Of a DNA stretch of 32,533 nucleotides, positions 7,636-15,203 are shown piece by piece; the first letter of the stretch is position 1; each line of letters opens with the position of its first letter. The translations under genes were made by a program, and so were the position numbers. Where the stretch lies: positions 1 through 32,533 of the forward strand of contig NZ_JACBXC010000009.1 of the NCBI RefSeq assembly GCF_013870535.1, written 5' to 3'. Below the pieces are notes generated by a model. That model worked only from the letters and a program-made list of their open reading frames with translations. It searched no databases and was not told the origin of the DNA. Source of the DNA: Streptomyces phytophilus (lineage in GTDB: Bacteria; Actinomycetota; Actinomycetes; Streptomycetales; Streptomycetaceae).

Positions 7636-8607
7636 TTACCGCGCTGCCTCCGACGTGCTGTCGCGCTCGGACTTCTTACCGATGGGCCACCGCCACAAGC
7701 CCCTCGATCCGCCGGCGCCGATCCGGGCGGTCAGACGGGACAGCGGGCGGCGCCGATCCTCGTCAGGCGGCCAGTGGATCCGGTGGACGCTGTCGATGCA
7801 CAGCTCGCCGTCGATCTGGAGGCGACCCTCGGAACGCGCGGCGGCCGGGTCGCGCCGCTGGAGCGCCAGCGCGCTGCGCACCTGCCTGGCCGTAGGGGTG
7901 TCCACGAAGCTGACGTGCCCGGCCGGGCACTCCAGCCAGACATCCTCCCCGTCAACGGCCACGACTCGTATCCGTCGAGCCTCTTCCGGGTCCGCGTCGA
8001 GTCCGCAGCGCTCGCAGCGAGGGCTGGACGGCCCGAAGAGGGAACTGAATTCTCCGATCAAGCTGACCTTGTCGGCTTCGATCCGCACGGGGCCCACGGG
8101 AGCCGGTGGATCGGGAAGCCGGGCGACGCGGCGGGCGGACAGGCGGTCAAGCACCGGCACCAGCCTGTCCATCGCCTTGTGCAGCTCCGGAGGACTCCAC
8201 CTGAAATCGCCATACTCGTGGGCAATCGAATCCTCACCGGGGATGGCGGACAGCTCGCGGACCAGCCTGCGCAGACCCGTGGACCGCGCGCCCCGTTCAT
8301 CGGAAGCCTGCTCGGCCTGGTCCCCGATCCTGCTGCGCAGCGCGGAGTGCTCGGCGTCGGTGCCTGCTTGGAGTGCGGCCCTGATCTCCGGCAGCGCGAG
8401 GTGCTGCGGTTCGGTGCCCTGCTCACCGGCCATCGTGAAGATCACCAGTGCGAGTGTCGCCAGATCGCTCTGCGAGCCGCCTGACTTCATGTGTTTGGCC
8501 AGGATCTTGCCGGCGTAGAGCAGGGAGGGCTTCCACCGCGGTGGTGCGCTCGACGGAAGGAGGTAGCCCAGCTCTAACGCATACGCGTGCCTGCTCAGGG
8601 GAATCAT
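7636..8607 (-). CDS. unknown protein with a central zinc-ribbon-like motif (323 aa)
   Basis: I do not recognise the family. The ATG at 8607 overlaps the stop of the upstream 2H phosphoesterase as ATGA, so the two are translationally coupled and probably work together. The N-terminal 100 residues are helical (ALELGYLLPSS, SDLATLALVIFTMAGEQ); the middle holds CERCGLDADPEEARR followed about 20 residues later by WLECPAGHVSF, a C-x2-C ... C-x3-H pattern that could bind zinc. The C-terminus is basic. Codon 11 is TTA (8577-8575), placing the gene under likely bldA control. A truncated frameshifted second copy follows directly. Its duplication and operon with an RNA-type phosphoesterase suggest a nucleic-acid or regulatory role, but that is inference. 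Confidence 0.7.
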   Translation of the reverse strand: MIPLSRHAYALELGYLLPSSAPPRWKPSLLYAGKILAKHMKSGGSQSDLATLALVIFTMAGEQGTEPQHLALPEIRAALQAGTDAEHSALRSRIGDQAEQASDERGARSTGLRRLVRELSAIPGEDSIAHEYGDFRWSPPELHKAMDRLVPVLDRLSARRVARLPDPPAPVGPVRIEADKVSLIGEFSSLFGPSSPRCERCGLDADPEEARRIRVVAVDGEDVWLECPAGHVSFVDTPTARQVRSALALQRRDPAAARSEGRLQIDGELCIDSVHRIHWPPDEDRRRPLSRLTARIGAGGSRGLWRWPIGKKSERDSTSEAAR

Positions 8608-9227
8608 GCGCCTCCCAGTTTCACGCTGGCCAGCTCCCGCCACGTGATGTACCGACGGTCGTGTGACTGTGCCACCAGGGTAAGGGTGTCCAGCCTCAAC
8701 GCGACCGGGTCGCCCGGCAAGTCCGACAGCACGACCTTCGCCTGGGCGCGGTTGAGCAGGGGTGCCTGGCTCGTTCCGTAGGCCAGAGATGCATGCGGGT
8801 AGGACAGCGCCGGGATCCGGGGGAACCGGTGGCCGGTGACTTCTTCGTGTACGGCGCAGGCCATCTCCCACACCCGCCGTGCCGGTTCGCCCGGGTGTCC
8901 GCCGCACTCCAGCGCTACCGTGCCGAACGCGGGCCGGGCCAGCGTCACTTCGACTGGCTGCATCGCTCGCGCCCGCTCGGCGACACCGGTCTTGATCGCC
9001 TCGACCTCTCCCTCGCGGTACGCGGCCATCGGCGCCCCATGCTGGACGGTGATGTGGATCCACTCCGGGGCGACCGGGGCCATGCCCGGCAGACTTGCCG
9101 CGGCCTGGTAGCCCTCGGTCAGAGCCTGGCTGACCGAGGGCTGAGGCAGCAGATGCCAGTGCAGATCCTCGCGGCCAGCGGGCCAGGCGTGCTCACGGCT
9201 CTCCACTGCGTCGAAGAAGTCTTTCAC
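8604..9227 (-). CDS. 2H phosphoesterase (2'-5' RNA ligase family) (207 aa)
   Basis: Two H-x-T/S motifs define the 2H fold: EWIHITVQH with His58 and Thr60, and SYPHASLAYG with His145 and Ser147, about 87 residues apart, as in 2'-5' RNA ligase and cyclic phosphodiesterase relatives. These enzymes act on RNA ends with 2',3'-cyclic phosphates or on cyclic nucleotides. I chose the GTG at 9227 because of the strong GGAAGGGAA site; an ATG at 9269 is in frame but has no ribosome-binding site. The stop overlaps the next start (ATGA). The first 40 residues (HWHLLPQPSVSQALTEGYQ) are conserved-looking and precede the fold. The true substrate is unknown. Confidence 0.8.
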   Translation of the reverse strand: MKDFFDAVESREHAWPAGREDLHWHLLPQPSVSQALTEGYQAAASLPGMAPVAPEWIHITVQHGAPMAAYREGEVEAIKTGVAERARAMQPVEVTLARPAFGTVALECGGHPGEPARRVWEMACAVHEEVTGHRFPRIPALSYPHASLAYGTSQAPLLNRAQAKVVLSDLPGDPVALRLDTLTLVAQSHDRRYITWRELASVKLGGA

Positions 9228-9402
9228 GATGTTCCCTTCCGTGCCGTCGGCACTCTTGGTGTTCCGCATGTTCGTTGCAGCGCGGCGGCGTGTGCGCGCC
9301 GTGCTCCCGACCGGGTCGCCGACCACCGGCGGCCCAGGGACGCCCTGGTCGATCTCCTGTGCGGACTCGGGCTCTCGTCCCGGTGCCGGTCGGTGCCGGC
9401 TC

Positions 9403-10026
9403 TTAGGTGGTGTGGACGGTGGTGGTGCGGCGCCAGTGGGTGCGGGCTTGCTCGATCAGTGCGCGGGCTGCGTTGCCGTGGACGGCCGCCTGGTTGAGCA
9501 GATCGAGTGCTTTGATGTGCAGGGCGATCTCGTCGGGGCTGGTGATGTCGAGGCCGGAGGAGACGAGTTCGACGTGAACGCGGGTGTTGTCGTGGAGGTT
9601 GAAGGCGTTGACCGGAAGGGTCGGCATCTGCGCTGTGCGGGGGAGGATGCCCAGTCGCAGGGTGGGCTGGTCGAAGTCGTCCAGGAGGCGGTCCATCTGG
9701 CCGGCCATCACCGCCGGGCCGCCGATGTTGGTGTAGAGGGCCTGCTCGCCGAGGAGGACGTCGAAGTGGCGTCCGGGCTCGTAGAGCACCTGCTGGCGTT
9801 CCATCCGGGCGGCGACGCCTGCCTCGACGTCGTCGGGGGTGCCGAGGAAGTCGACGACCTGGCGGAGGATGACGCTCGCGTACGCGTGGGTCTGGAGCGT
9901 TCCCCAGATCATGGTGGGGATCCACGAGCGGCTGTTCCGCACGGCGCGGTACTGGTCGATGATCTCTTCCTGTACCGGGGCGGTGCCCTCGCTCAGGCGC
10001 TGCTGCCAGGGGACGGGCTGGTCCAT
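9403..10026 (-). CDS. DUF5753 (Scr1-type) protein lacking an HTH domain (207 aa)
   Basis: The whole protein corresponds to the C-terminal half of actinomycete XRE-DUF5753 regulators: an entry segment (VQEEIIDQYRAVRN), WGTLQTHAYASVIL, GVAARMERQQVL, LLGEQALYTNIGG, then a strand-rich core ending in LGILPRTAQ and the helical tail. The usual N-terminal helix-turn-helix of about 70 residues is absent, and an AGGAGG site just upstream of the ATG shows the start is genuine. In the full-length proteins this domain senses a signal or partner; here it may act as a stand-alone partner of a separate DNA-binding protein such as the XRE regulators nearby. No DUF397 gene is adjacent. Confidence 0.8.
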   Translation of the reverse strand: MDQPVPWQQRLSEGTAPVQEEIIDQYRAVRNSRSWIPTMIWGTLQTHAYASVILRQVVDFLGTPDDVEAGVAARMERQQVLYEPGRHFDVLLGEQALYTNIGGPAVMAGQMDRLLDDFDQPTLRLGILPRTAQMPTLPVNAFNLHDNTRVHVELVSSGLDITSPDEIALHIKALDLLNQAAVHGNAARALIEQARTHWRRTTTVHTT

Positions 10027-10155
10027 GGGGCCTCCTGTATCGAGTTCAGCCGGCCGATCTGATGCCGGCCGGGGCTTACGACGCGGTGTTGTCCGCGGCG
10101 CGGGGGTGCTGGCGGGGGCGGGTGCATTCCGGCGTCGTCGTCGCCGCTGTGTTCC

Positions 10156-10755
10156 TTAGCGGGGCGGGCTTCCGTCGGCCACGGCGACGCGGAGAATCAC
10201 TGTCGTGCGCAGGCCGGCGGTGATGGGGCGGACACCGTGGACGTGGTCTCGGGTTGCGGGGAAGGCGACGACCGAGCCTCGGGGAGGGCGGAGATCAATG
10301 GGCGGTTCCTGGAAGAACAGCGCTCCGCCTTGGTACTCGTCGGGGCCGCTGAGCCAGGTCACCACGGTGATGTCACCGCCGACGACCGGCTGGCCGTTGG
10401 TGCGTGCGTGTTCGCGTTCGATGTCGGTGACCTCGTCGTGGTGGGCGACGAAGCCGACGCCCTCGCCGTATCGGTAGGCGACGCACTGCTGGGCGGGGAT
10501 GCGCTGGACGCGGACGCCGAAGTGCTGTTCCATCACGGGTTCGACCTGGCTGAACAGCCGTTCCTCCAGGGGGCCGGGGATCTCGGTGTAGTCGCTCTTG
10601 CGCTGCGACTCATCGAGGACCCCCTGGTAGGTGCGGGGACTGTGCGCGGCGGTGCTGGCGTAGCGTATGAGGTCGGTGCACAGCTCGGCGTCGATGCCTG
10701 CCTTGGCTACGAGAGGGGCAGCTGTGCGCCAGTTTGTTGTTCCGGTGTCGGCCAC
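10156..10755 (-). CDS. 2OG-Fe(II) oxygenase, prolyl-4-hydroxylase type (199 aa)
   Basis: Non-haem iron dioxygenase using 2-oxoglutarate. The iron ligands are visible as His105-x-Asp107 (AHHDEVTD) and His173 (DHVHGVRPI), and Arg183 (GLRTTV) is the 2-oxoglutarate anchor. The spacing and GGALFF / RGSVVAFP strands fit the P4H-like branch, which hydroxylates amino-acid side chains. The GTG start at 10755 has GGAAGGAA upstream and lies inside the 3' end of the cysteinyl-tRNA synthetase gene in another frame, an overlap of 49 bases, so the two genes are probably co-transcribed. It could hydroxylate a free amino acid or peptide made by the operon; the substrate cannot be read from sequence. Confidence 0.85.
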   Translation of the reverse strand: MADTGTTNWRTAAPLVAKAGIDAELCTDLIRYASTAAHSPRTYQGVLDESQRKSDYTEIPGPLEERLFSQVEPVMEQHFGVRVQRIPAQQCVAYRYGEGVGFVAHHDEVTDIEREHARTNGQPVVGGDITVVTWLSGPDEYQGGALFFQEPPIDLRPPRGSVVAFPATRDHVHGVRPITAGLRTTVILRVAVADGSPPR

Positions 10756-12110
10756 CAGCGGGTTCCTTCCGGGGTGTCTTCGATGGTGATGCCCTGGGCT
10801 GCCAGGTCATCTCGGATGCGGTCGGCAGCGGTGAAGTCCTTGTTTTTGCGGTGGAGTTCACGCTGCTGGAGGGCGGCTTCGATGGCCGCGGACTCGTCCG
10901 TGCCTCGTTCGGTGCTGAGGTGGAAGGTGTCGAAGAGGTCGTTGATGTCGGCCAGGAGCTGGGCCGCGGCGGGCCCCGGTGCCGCGGTGGCTTTGTTGGT
11001 TGCGCGGATGTAGTCGAAGAGAGCGGCGAGCGCGCCGGGGGTGTCGAAGTCGTCGTCCAGGTGCGCGAAGAACGCGGTGCGCGCCTCCGTCGCCGTGCTG
11101 ACGGTTTCCGCGGTGTCGGTGGTGGTGATGGTCCTGGCGAAGTTCTCGACCCGGCGCCGGGCGGCTTGGGCCTGCTGGAGCGCTTCGGTGTTGTAGTCGG
11201 TTGAAGAGCGGTAGTGCTGGCTCAAGAATGTGTACCGCAGGGTGCGGTAGTCGGTCTGAGCGAGGGCGTCGCGGATCGTGGTGAAGTTGCCGGAACTCTT
11301 CGACATCTTCGAGCCGGCGACCCGCAGCAGGCCGGTGTGCATCCAATGGAGGGCCAGCGGTGCTTTCCCGGAGGCGGATTCCATTTGAGCGATCTCTGCC
11401 TCGTGGTGGGGGAAGATGAGGTCTACCGCTCCACCGTGCAGGTCGTACTGCGGACCGAAGAGGGCGTTGGTGATGGCGGTGTCTTCGATGTGCCAGCCGG
11501 GCCGGCCCTCACCGAGAGCGCCGTTCCAGAACGGTTCACCAGGCTTCCGCGCCTTCCACAGCGCGAAGTCCCCGGGATTCCTCTTTCCCGAATGCTCGTC
11601 GATGCGCGAAAGGGAGTCCTCGGGCCGGATGTCGGTGCGGCCGGAGAGCTTTCCGTATGCGGCGAAGGACGCCAGGTCGAAGTACCAGCCGTCATCCAGT
11701 CGGTAGGCGTGCCCCCGCTCGATGAGCTGTTGGACTTGCTCGATGATCTGGTCGATGTGGTCGTGGGCACGGGCGTGGATGTCGACGCTGTTGTTTCCCA
11801 GCGCGACCATGTCCTCGCGGTAGCGGCGTTCGTATTTCTCGGCGAGTTCACGAGGGTCGGCGGAGAGTTCCTGGGCGCGGCGGATGATCTTGTCGTCGAC
11901 GTCGGTAATGTTCTGTGCGTAGGTCACGCGGAATCCGCTGTGCCGCAGGTATCGGGCGACGAGGTCGAACTGCGTGTACGTCTTGGCGTGCCCTACGTGG
12001 CTGAGGTCGTAGACCGTGGGTCCGCAGACGAACATCTCCACGACGCCCGGGGTGCGCGTGGTGAAGGGTTCCTTGGTGTTGGTCAGCGTGTCATGGATCG
12101 TCAGCGGCAC
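10707..12110 (-). CDS. cysS: cysteinyl-tRNA synthetase paralog with an altered zinc site (467 aa)
   Basis: Full-length class I synthetase that would join cysteine to tRNA-Cys. It has the HIGH-box variant HVGH (38-41), the KMSKS loop (268-272), the expected C-terminal helical domain and a normal length. Of the four zinc ligands known in the E. coli enzyme, Cys29, His235 and Glu239 are present, but the second Cys is replaced: GWHIED has Asp210 where the E. coli enzyme has GWHIEC. Zinc holds the cysteine thiol in known enzymes, so specificity or affinity may differ. The GTG start has a perfect GAGGAGG site. It sits third-to-last in an operon of oxygenases, ATP-grasp and nucleotidyltransferase genes, not in a translation locus, and is presumably additional to a housekeeping copy elsewhere. 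It could be a resistant target or a supplier of cysteinyl-tRNA. Confidence 0.9.
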   Translation of the reverse strand: MPLTIHDTLTNTKEPFTTRTPGVVEMFVCGPTVYDLSHVGHAKTYTQFDLVARYLRHSGFRVTYAQNITDVDDKIIRRAQELSADPRELAEKYERRYREDMVALGNNSVDIHARAHDHIDQIIEQVQQLIERGHAYRLDDGWYFDLASFAAYGKLSGRTDIRPEDSLSRIDEHSGKRNPGDFALWKARKPGEPFWNGALGEGRPGWHIEDTAITNALFGPQYDLHGGAVDLIFPHHEAEIAQMESASGKAPLALHWMHTGLLRVAGSKMSKSSGNFTTIRDALAQTDYRTLRYTFLSQHYRSSTDYNTEALQQAQAARRRVENFARTITTTDTAETVSTATEARTAFFAHLDDDFDTPGALAALFDYIRATNKATAAPGPAAAQLLADINDLFDTFHLSTERGTDESAAIEAALQQRELHRKNKDFTAADRIRDDLAAQGITIEDTPEGTRWWPTPEQQTGAQLPLS

Positions 12111-12149
12111 GGCTACGCCTCCTCGTTGGTTGGGGATGCCGCAGCCTAT

Positions 12150-13082
12150 CTAGGCGTGCACCGGGCTGGGGTGGGGCACCAGGGAAGGCGCCGGGCTGTC
12201 CCGGTAGGTCGCCGCTCGCTCGCCGAGGAGCTGCTTGCTGAGCTGGTACGTCTTACGGACCGACTGCGTGTTCTGCTGATCCAGCACGATCCCGAGGGAA
12301 GCGCACAGTTGTTCCAGGTCGTCAATGCGGCGTCCGAGGTCAGCCATCGAGTGCGGATCGCACGTCAGAACCCGCAGTACGAGCTGCTCTTGCGCCTCTG
12401 TGATCATCCCCAATTCCCGGAGCTGGAAAAGCTTCCACTTGCGGTTGGGGACGAGCCTGCCGCAGGTGATGTATATCCAGTCGATGACTTCGTCGAGCGC
12501 CATGGACAAGACGACGTGGCCGGACGACGGCCCCACTCGGCGGGCTTGCTTGAGGGCGATTTCTCGTGAGTCCCAGGTGATGCGGTTCAGGAGATGAAGC
12601 CTCTCCTGCTGCTGGAGATGCTGCTGCTCCCGTGTCTTCAGCGCGATGAGGTCGCCGAATCGCCCTGCGCGATCCAGTAGCGGTTCTCCCTTGTTCGAAT
12701 AGGCGTCGCATTTGTCGCTGTTCCACACGGTGCGGACATCCGCTTCGTACTGGTAGACGAGCTGGTGAACGTTTACTTCCATCCTTCCCCATGGAACGGG
12801 CAGATAGAAGCTGAACTCGGGCACCCAGGCCGGCAGCCGATCGGCGAGGAGGTCATAGGTCTGCTCGGGCTTCGGCCGCCACTCGTCCGAACGGAGTGGG
12901 ACGTCGAGAACGACTGAGAGGTCGAAGTCGGAATCCTCCCCGAAGACTGTTACGTTCTCGCTTGTATCAGCGGACGACGACAGCACGTAGAGAGCTTGGA
13001 CTTCGGGGTTTTTCCCGAGTTCCGCAATGAGGTTGCTGGCGCATCGCCGTGCCTGTGCTCGTAGTTCGGTGGTGGATGTCAA
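12150..13082 (-). CDS. nucleotidyltransferase-fold protein (310 aa)
   Basis: The first 65 residues carry a nucleotidyltransferase core: LYVLSSSADTS followed by GEDSDFDLSVVLD, where Asp52 and Asp54 form the D-x-D metal site; a third carboxylate may be Glu in GRMEVNVHQ. The remainder is helical and includes IDWIYITCGRLVPNRKWK, resembling the DUF4037-type helical domain of antibiotic and small-molecule nucleotidyltransferases. Such proteins move NMP onto hydroxyl groups of small molecules or RNA. The start is a TTG at 13082, with AAGGAG somewhat far upstream; it lies 19 bases after the ATP-grasp stop, consistent with one operon. Whether it is biosynthetic, a resistance enzyme, or acts on tRNA is open. 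Confidence 0.75.
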   Translation of the reverse strand: MTSTTELRAQARRCASNLIAELGKNPEVQALYVLSSSADTSENVTVFGEDSDFDLSVVLDVPLRSDEWRPKPEQTYDLLADRLPAWVPEFSFYLPVPWGRMEVNVHQLVYQYEADVRTVWNSDKCDAYSNKGEPLLDRAGRFGDLIALKTREQQHLQQQERLHLLNRITWDSREIALKQARRVGPSSGHVVLSMALDEVIDWIYITCGRLVPNRKWKLFQLRELGMITEAQEQLVLRVLTCDPHSMADLGRRIDDLEQLCASLGIVLDQQNTQSVRKTYQLSKQLLGERAATYRDSPAPSLVPHPSPVHA

Positions 13083-13101
13083 GGCGGACCGTGCTCCTTG
13101 G

Positions 13102-14235
13102 TCAGATGAGTGGACGGTTGCGCAGTTCTTTGAGACGGCTCACGAGAATCGGAGCGACCATCTGGTGGGTGCGCTGGATGTGTGCGAGCGAAGGCCCGCT
13201 GTTCCCCTCGATGACAGTAGGGCCCTGGGGGGTGAGTGCGATGTCCCAGCCGATAAGGGGGGTCTGCGGGAAGAGGTGGGCTGCCCGCTCCGCCAGCTCG
13301 GTGATGCCCTTGATGGCGGAGAATGTGTGGCCGGCGAAGCGCCTTCCCGTTACCGGGTGGCACTGGTGCTGGTGCATTCTCCGGTCGTAGCCGAAGCGGT
13401 CGAGTTCACCGGTGTCGATATCGACCCGGACTTGAAGCCCTCCGGCGCCGGAGTTGTCGGTGTGGCCGGTGCTGCCACCGAGCTTCAGCATGCAGTACAG
13501 CGTCTCCGCACCGCTCGCCCGCAGGCAGGTGATGACGCGGAAGGTGTTGAGTGCCGAGGGGTTGAGCGTGGCCGTTTCCTCATGCTGCGAGGCGTGCTCC
13601 TCGATCAGCCAGGATCCCCAGCGGCCGGCGTAGTCGCACAGCGAGAAATCCTCTCTGTCCGGCCGCGGCATGAGCAGCGTGACGCCGCTTCCGCCACTGG
13701 AGTACCGGGCAGGCTTGACCACCATCAGTGTGTGCGCCGGCAACGCCCCCATCGCCGCCTGCAGCGGCAACCGCACGCCGTCCGGCAAGAACGCGCTGCT
13801 GGCATCGCCACTGAGTAACAGCCGCGGCTGGGGAACACCTCCGGACGCGAGGACCCGCTTGCAGACGACCTTGTCGTCCAGGAGCACGGTGTCCCTGTTC
13901 ACCTGCGGCAGCAGCCGCGCGAACAGCACCGTCTCCGGCAGAAACGTCCGGCACTCCGCCAAGTCCAGACCACACTGGTACAGCCCGTAACGGAAGTAGT
14001 GGAACGGAACACATCCCCAATGGCGCCCGAGCGCCAGCAACTCGCGCCCCATACGCCACGCGGACTTCCGGTCATCCCTTCCCTGCATCACCGGCAGGTG
14101 CTCCGCCAGCAACTGCCGCGCCTGGTAGCCGAACGACCCCGGCCACATCAGAGGGGGAAGGATCCTTGCCCGGAAGCGGTCCTCCATGCCCGCTTGGCGG
14201 ATGTTGAGGTTGATCGCGCGCCCACGGGTGGTCAT
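13102..14235 (-). CDS. TupA-like / sugar-transfer-associated ATP-grasp enzyme (377 aa)
   Basis: ATP-grasp ligase of the ATPgrasp_ST (TupA-like) type. Visible signatures: an ATP-binding Lys174 and glycine-rich loop (MVVKPARYSSGGSGV), the hinge WLIEEH, the family motif SALNTFRVIT, and the metal-binding C-terminus LIGWDIALTP then VIEGNSGPSL with Asp331, Glu343 and Asn345. These enzymes form amide or ester bonds through an acyl phosphate. The ATG at 14235 overlaps the TauD-type stop as ATGA. Codon 140 is TTA (13818-13816), a strong hint of bldA-dependent translation and therefore of secondary metabolism. The acceptor and donor are unknown; cysteine or a cysteine derivative is an attractive guess from the neighbouring synthetase. 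Confidence 0.87.
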   Translation of the reverse strand: MTTRGRAINLNIRQAGMEDRFRARILPPLMWPGSFGYQARQLLAEHLPVMQGRDDRKSAWRMGRELLALGRHWGCVPFHYFRYGLYQCGLDLAECRTFLPETVLFARLLPQVNRDTVLLDDKVVCKRVLASGGVPQPRLLLSGDASSAFLPDGVRLPLQAAMGALPAHTLMVVKPARYSSGGSGVTLLMPRPDREDFSLCDYAGRWGSWLIEEHASQHEETATLNPSALNTFRVITCLRASGAETLYCMLKLGGSTGHTDNSGAGGLQVRVDIDTGELDRFGYDRRMHQHQCHPVTGRRFAGHTFSAIKGITELAERAAHLFPQTPLIGWDIALTPQGPTVIEGNSGPSLAHIQRTHQMVAPILVSRLKELRNRPLI

Positions 14236-15032
14236 CGCCTACCCCCGGCCGTGAGTTCGGCAGCGATATCGTGCCGAGCTTCGAATCCGTCCGGTAAGGC
14301 GAAGGCCGGCTCACCGAGGGCACGCCAGCACTGCCGCGGTCCCGTGAAGGTGTAACGGCCGTGCAGCCAGCGGTGGTTGTCCAGAAGGTAGCCCTGGCCG
14401 GTGCCCAGCCTCAGCACGTGCCGGTGTATATCGAGGGCGGTCTTCCAGTGTTCGAGGTAGGGCTGGATGAGCGGGCTGAAGCGTACGAGGTCGTCCTGCC
14501 GCATCCGGATCCGCACGCGCCTGCTGCCGGTGACAGTGATCACCTGCCCCAGGTGCCCGTCGCCTGATCCGAAGAACGCCGTCCGGGGCCGCGCGATGGA
14601 CGCCGCAGCATGGGCGTCGCACTCGCTGAGGTGCGCGTACGCCTCGCGGCCGTCGACCAGTACGCATTCGCCGCCGCTGATCGCCGGGCGGGCACAGGTC
14701 AGCAGCATCAGCCGGGGAGGACGCGGCATGCTGGAGCCTTCGGTGTGCACCGCCATTTCCCCGGAGCCGAATCCGGCGCAGCCAGCGCCGCCGGCCCGCC
14801 GGGGCGATGGACGAAGGGCCGTCAATCCGTCGGGATCGCTGTCACGGTGTGCCGTGATGGTCATGAGCCGGCGCGCCAGATCCAACACCGCGCCTCGGGT
14901 GGTCAATCCCCCGAGAGCGACCAATCCGCGTGCCCGAAGCTCTTCCGCGATGACCTCCTCGGCGCCGGTGGCGGTGTGGTCGACGAAGTGCCTTCCGAAG
15001 ACCTCGGCCGAGTCAGGCAGAGGACCAGACAT
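14232..15032 (-). CDS. TauD/TfdA-family 2OG-Fe(II) dioxygenase (266 aa)
   Basis: First gene of the minus-strand operon. The iron-binding triad is visible as His96-x-Glu98 in AVHTEGSSMPRPP and His224 in NHRWLHGRYTF, with a downstream Arg (RQCWRAL) for 2-oxoglutarate. The motif SGGECVLVDG between them is typical of the clavaminate-synthase-like branch, which oxidises amino acids in natural-product pathways. The ATG at 15032 has GGAAGGA at good spacing; a much longer open frame upstream is a shadow of the opposite-strand genes. The stop codon overlaps the ATP-grasp start (ATGA). It is divergent from a NUDIX-XRE pair that probably controls the shared promoter region. Confidence 0.88.
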   Translation of the reverse strand: MSGPLPDSAEVFGRHFVDHTATGAEEVIAEELRARGLVALGGLTTRGAVLDLARRLMTITAHRDSDPDGLTALRPSPRRAGGAGCAGFGSGEMAVHTEGSSMPRPPRLMLLTCARPAISGGECVLVDGREAYAHLSECDAHAAASIARPRTAFFGSGDGHLGQVITVTGSRRVRIRMRQDDLVRFSPLIQPYLEHWKTALDIHRHVLRLGTGQGYLLDNHRWLHGRYTFTGPRQCWRALGEPAFALPDGFEARHDIAAELTAGGRR

Positions 15033-15203
15033 GTCGCTGTCCTTCCAAATGCGGTAGCTGAGGCTCAGCGTCGGCGCCGCCGGAGGCCGCGGTAAAGCGA
15101 CAACCTGTCGACTCCGACAATCCGGGCACACACCCGCAGAGCTGACCGGGCGCGTGCTACGTTCCGGACATCTCCCCTTCGCCGTCGACCCCGAGGACCT
15201 GTG
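15033..15203. promoter_or_regulatory. divergent promoter/operator region
   Basis: About 170 bases between the start of the TauD operon and the NUDIX-XRE operon, so both promoters must lie here. A candidate operator around 15101-15121 contains two copies of CGACAA separated by about ten bases, with GTCGAC between them. GAGGA at 15193 serves the NUDIX start. No -10/-35 pair is convincing. Confidence 0.4.

Noticed and set aside
11214-12569. A 451-codon plus-strand frame opposite cysS
   Set aside because: The minus strand carries an unmistakable CysRS with HVGH and KMSKS motifs.
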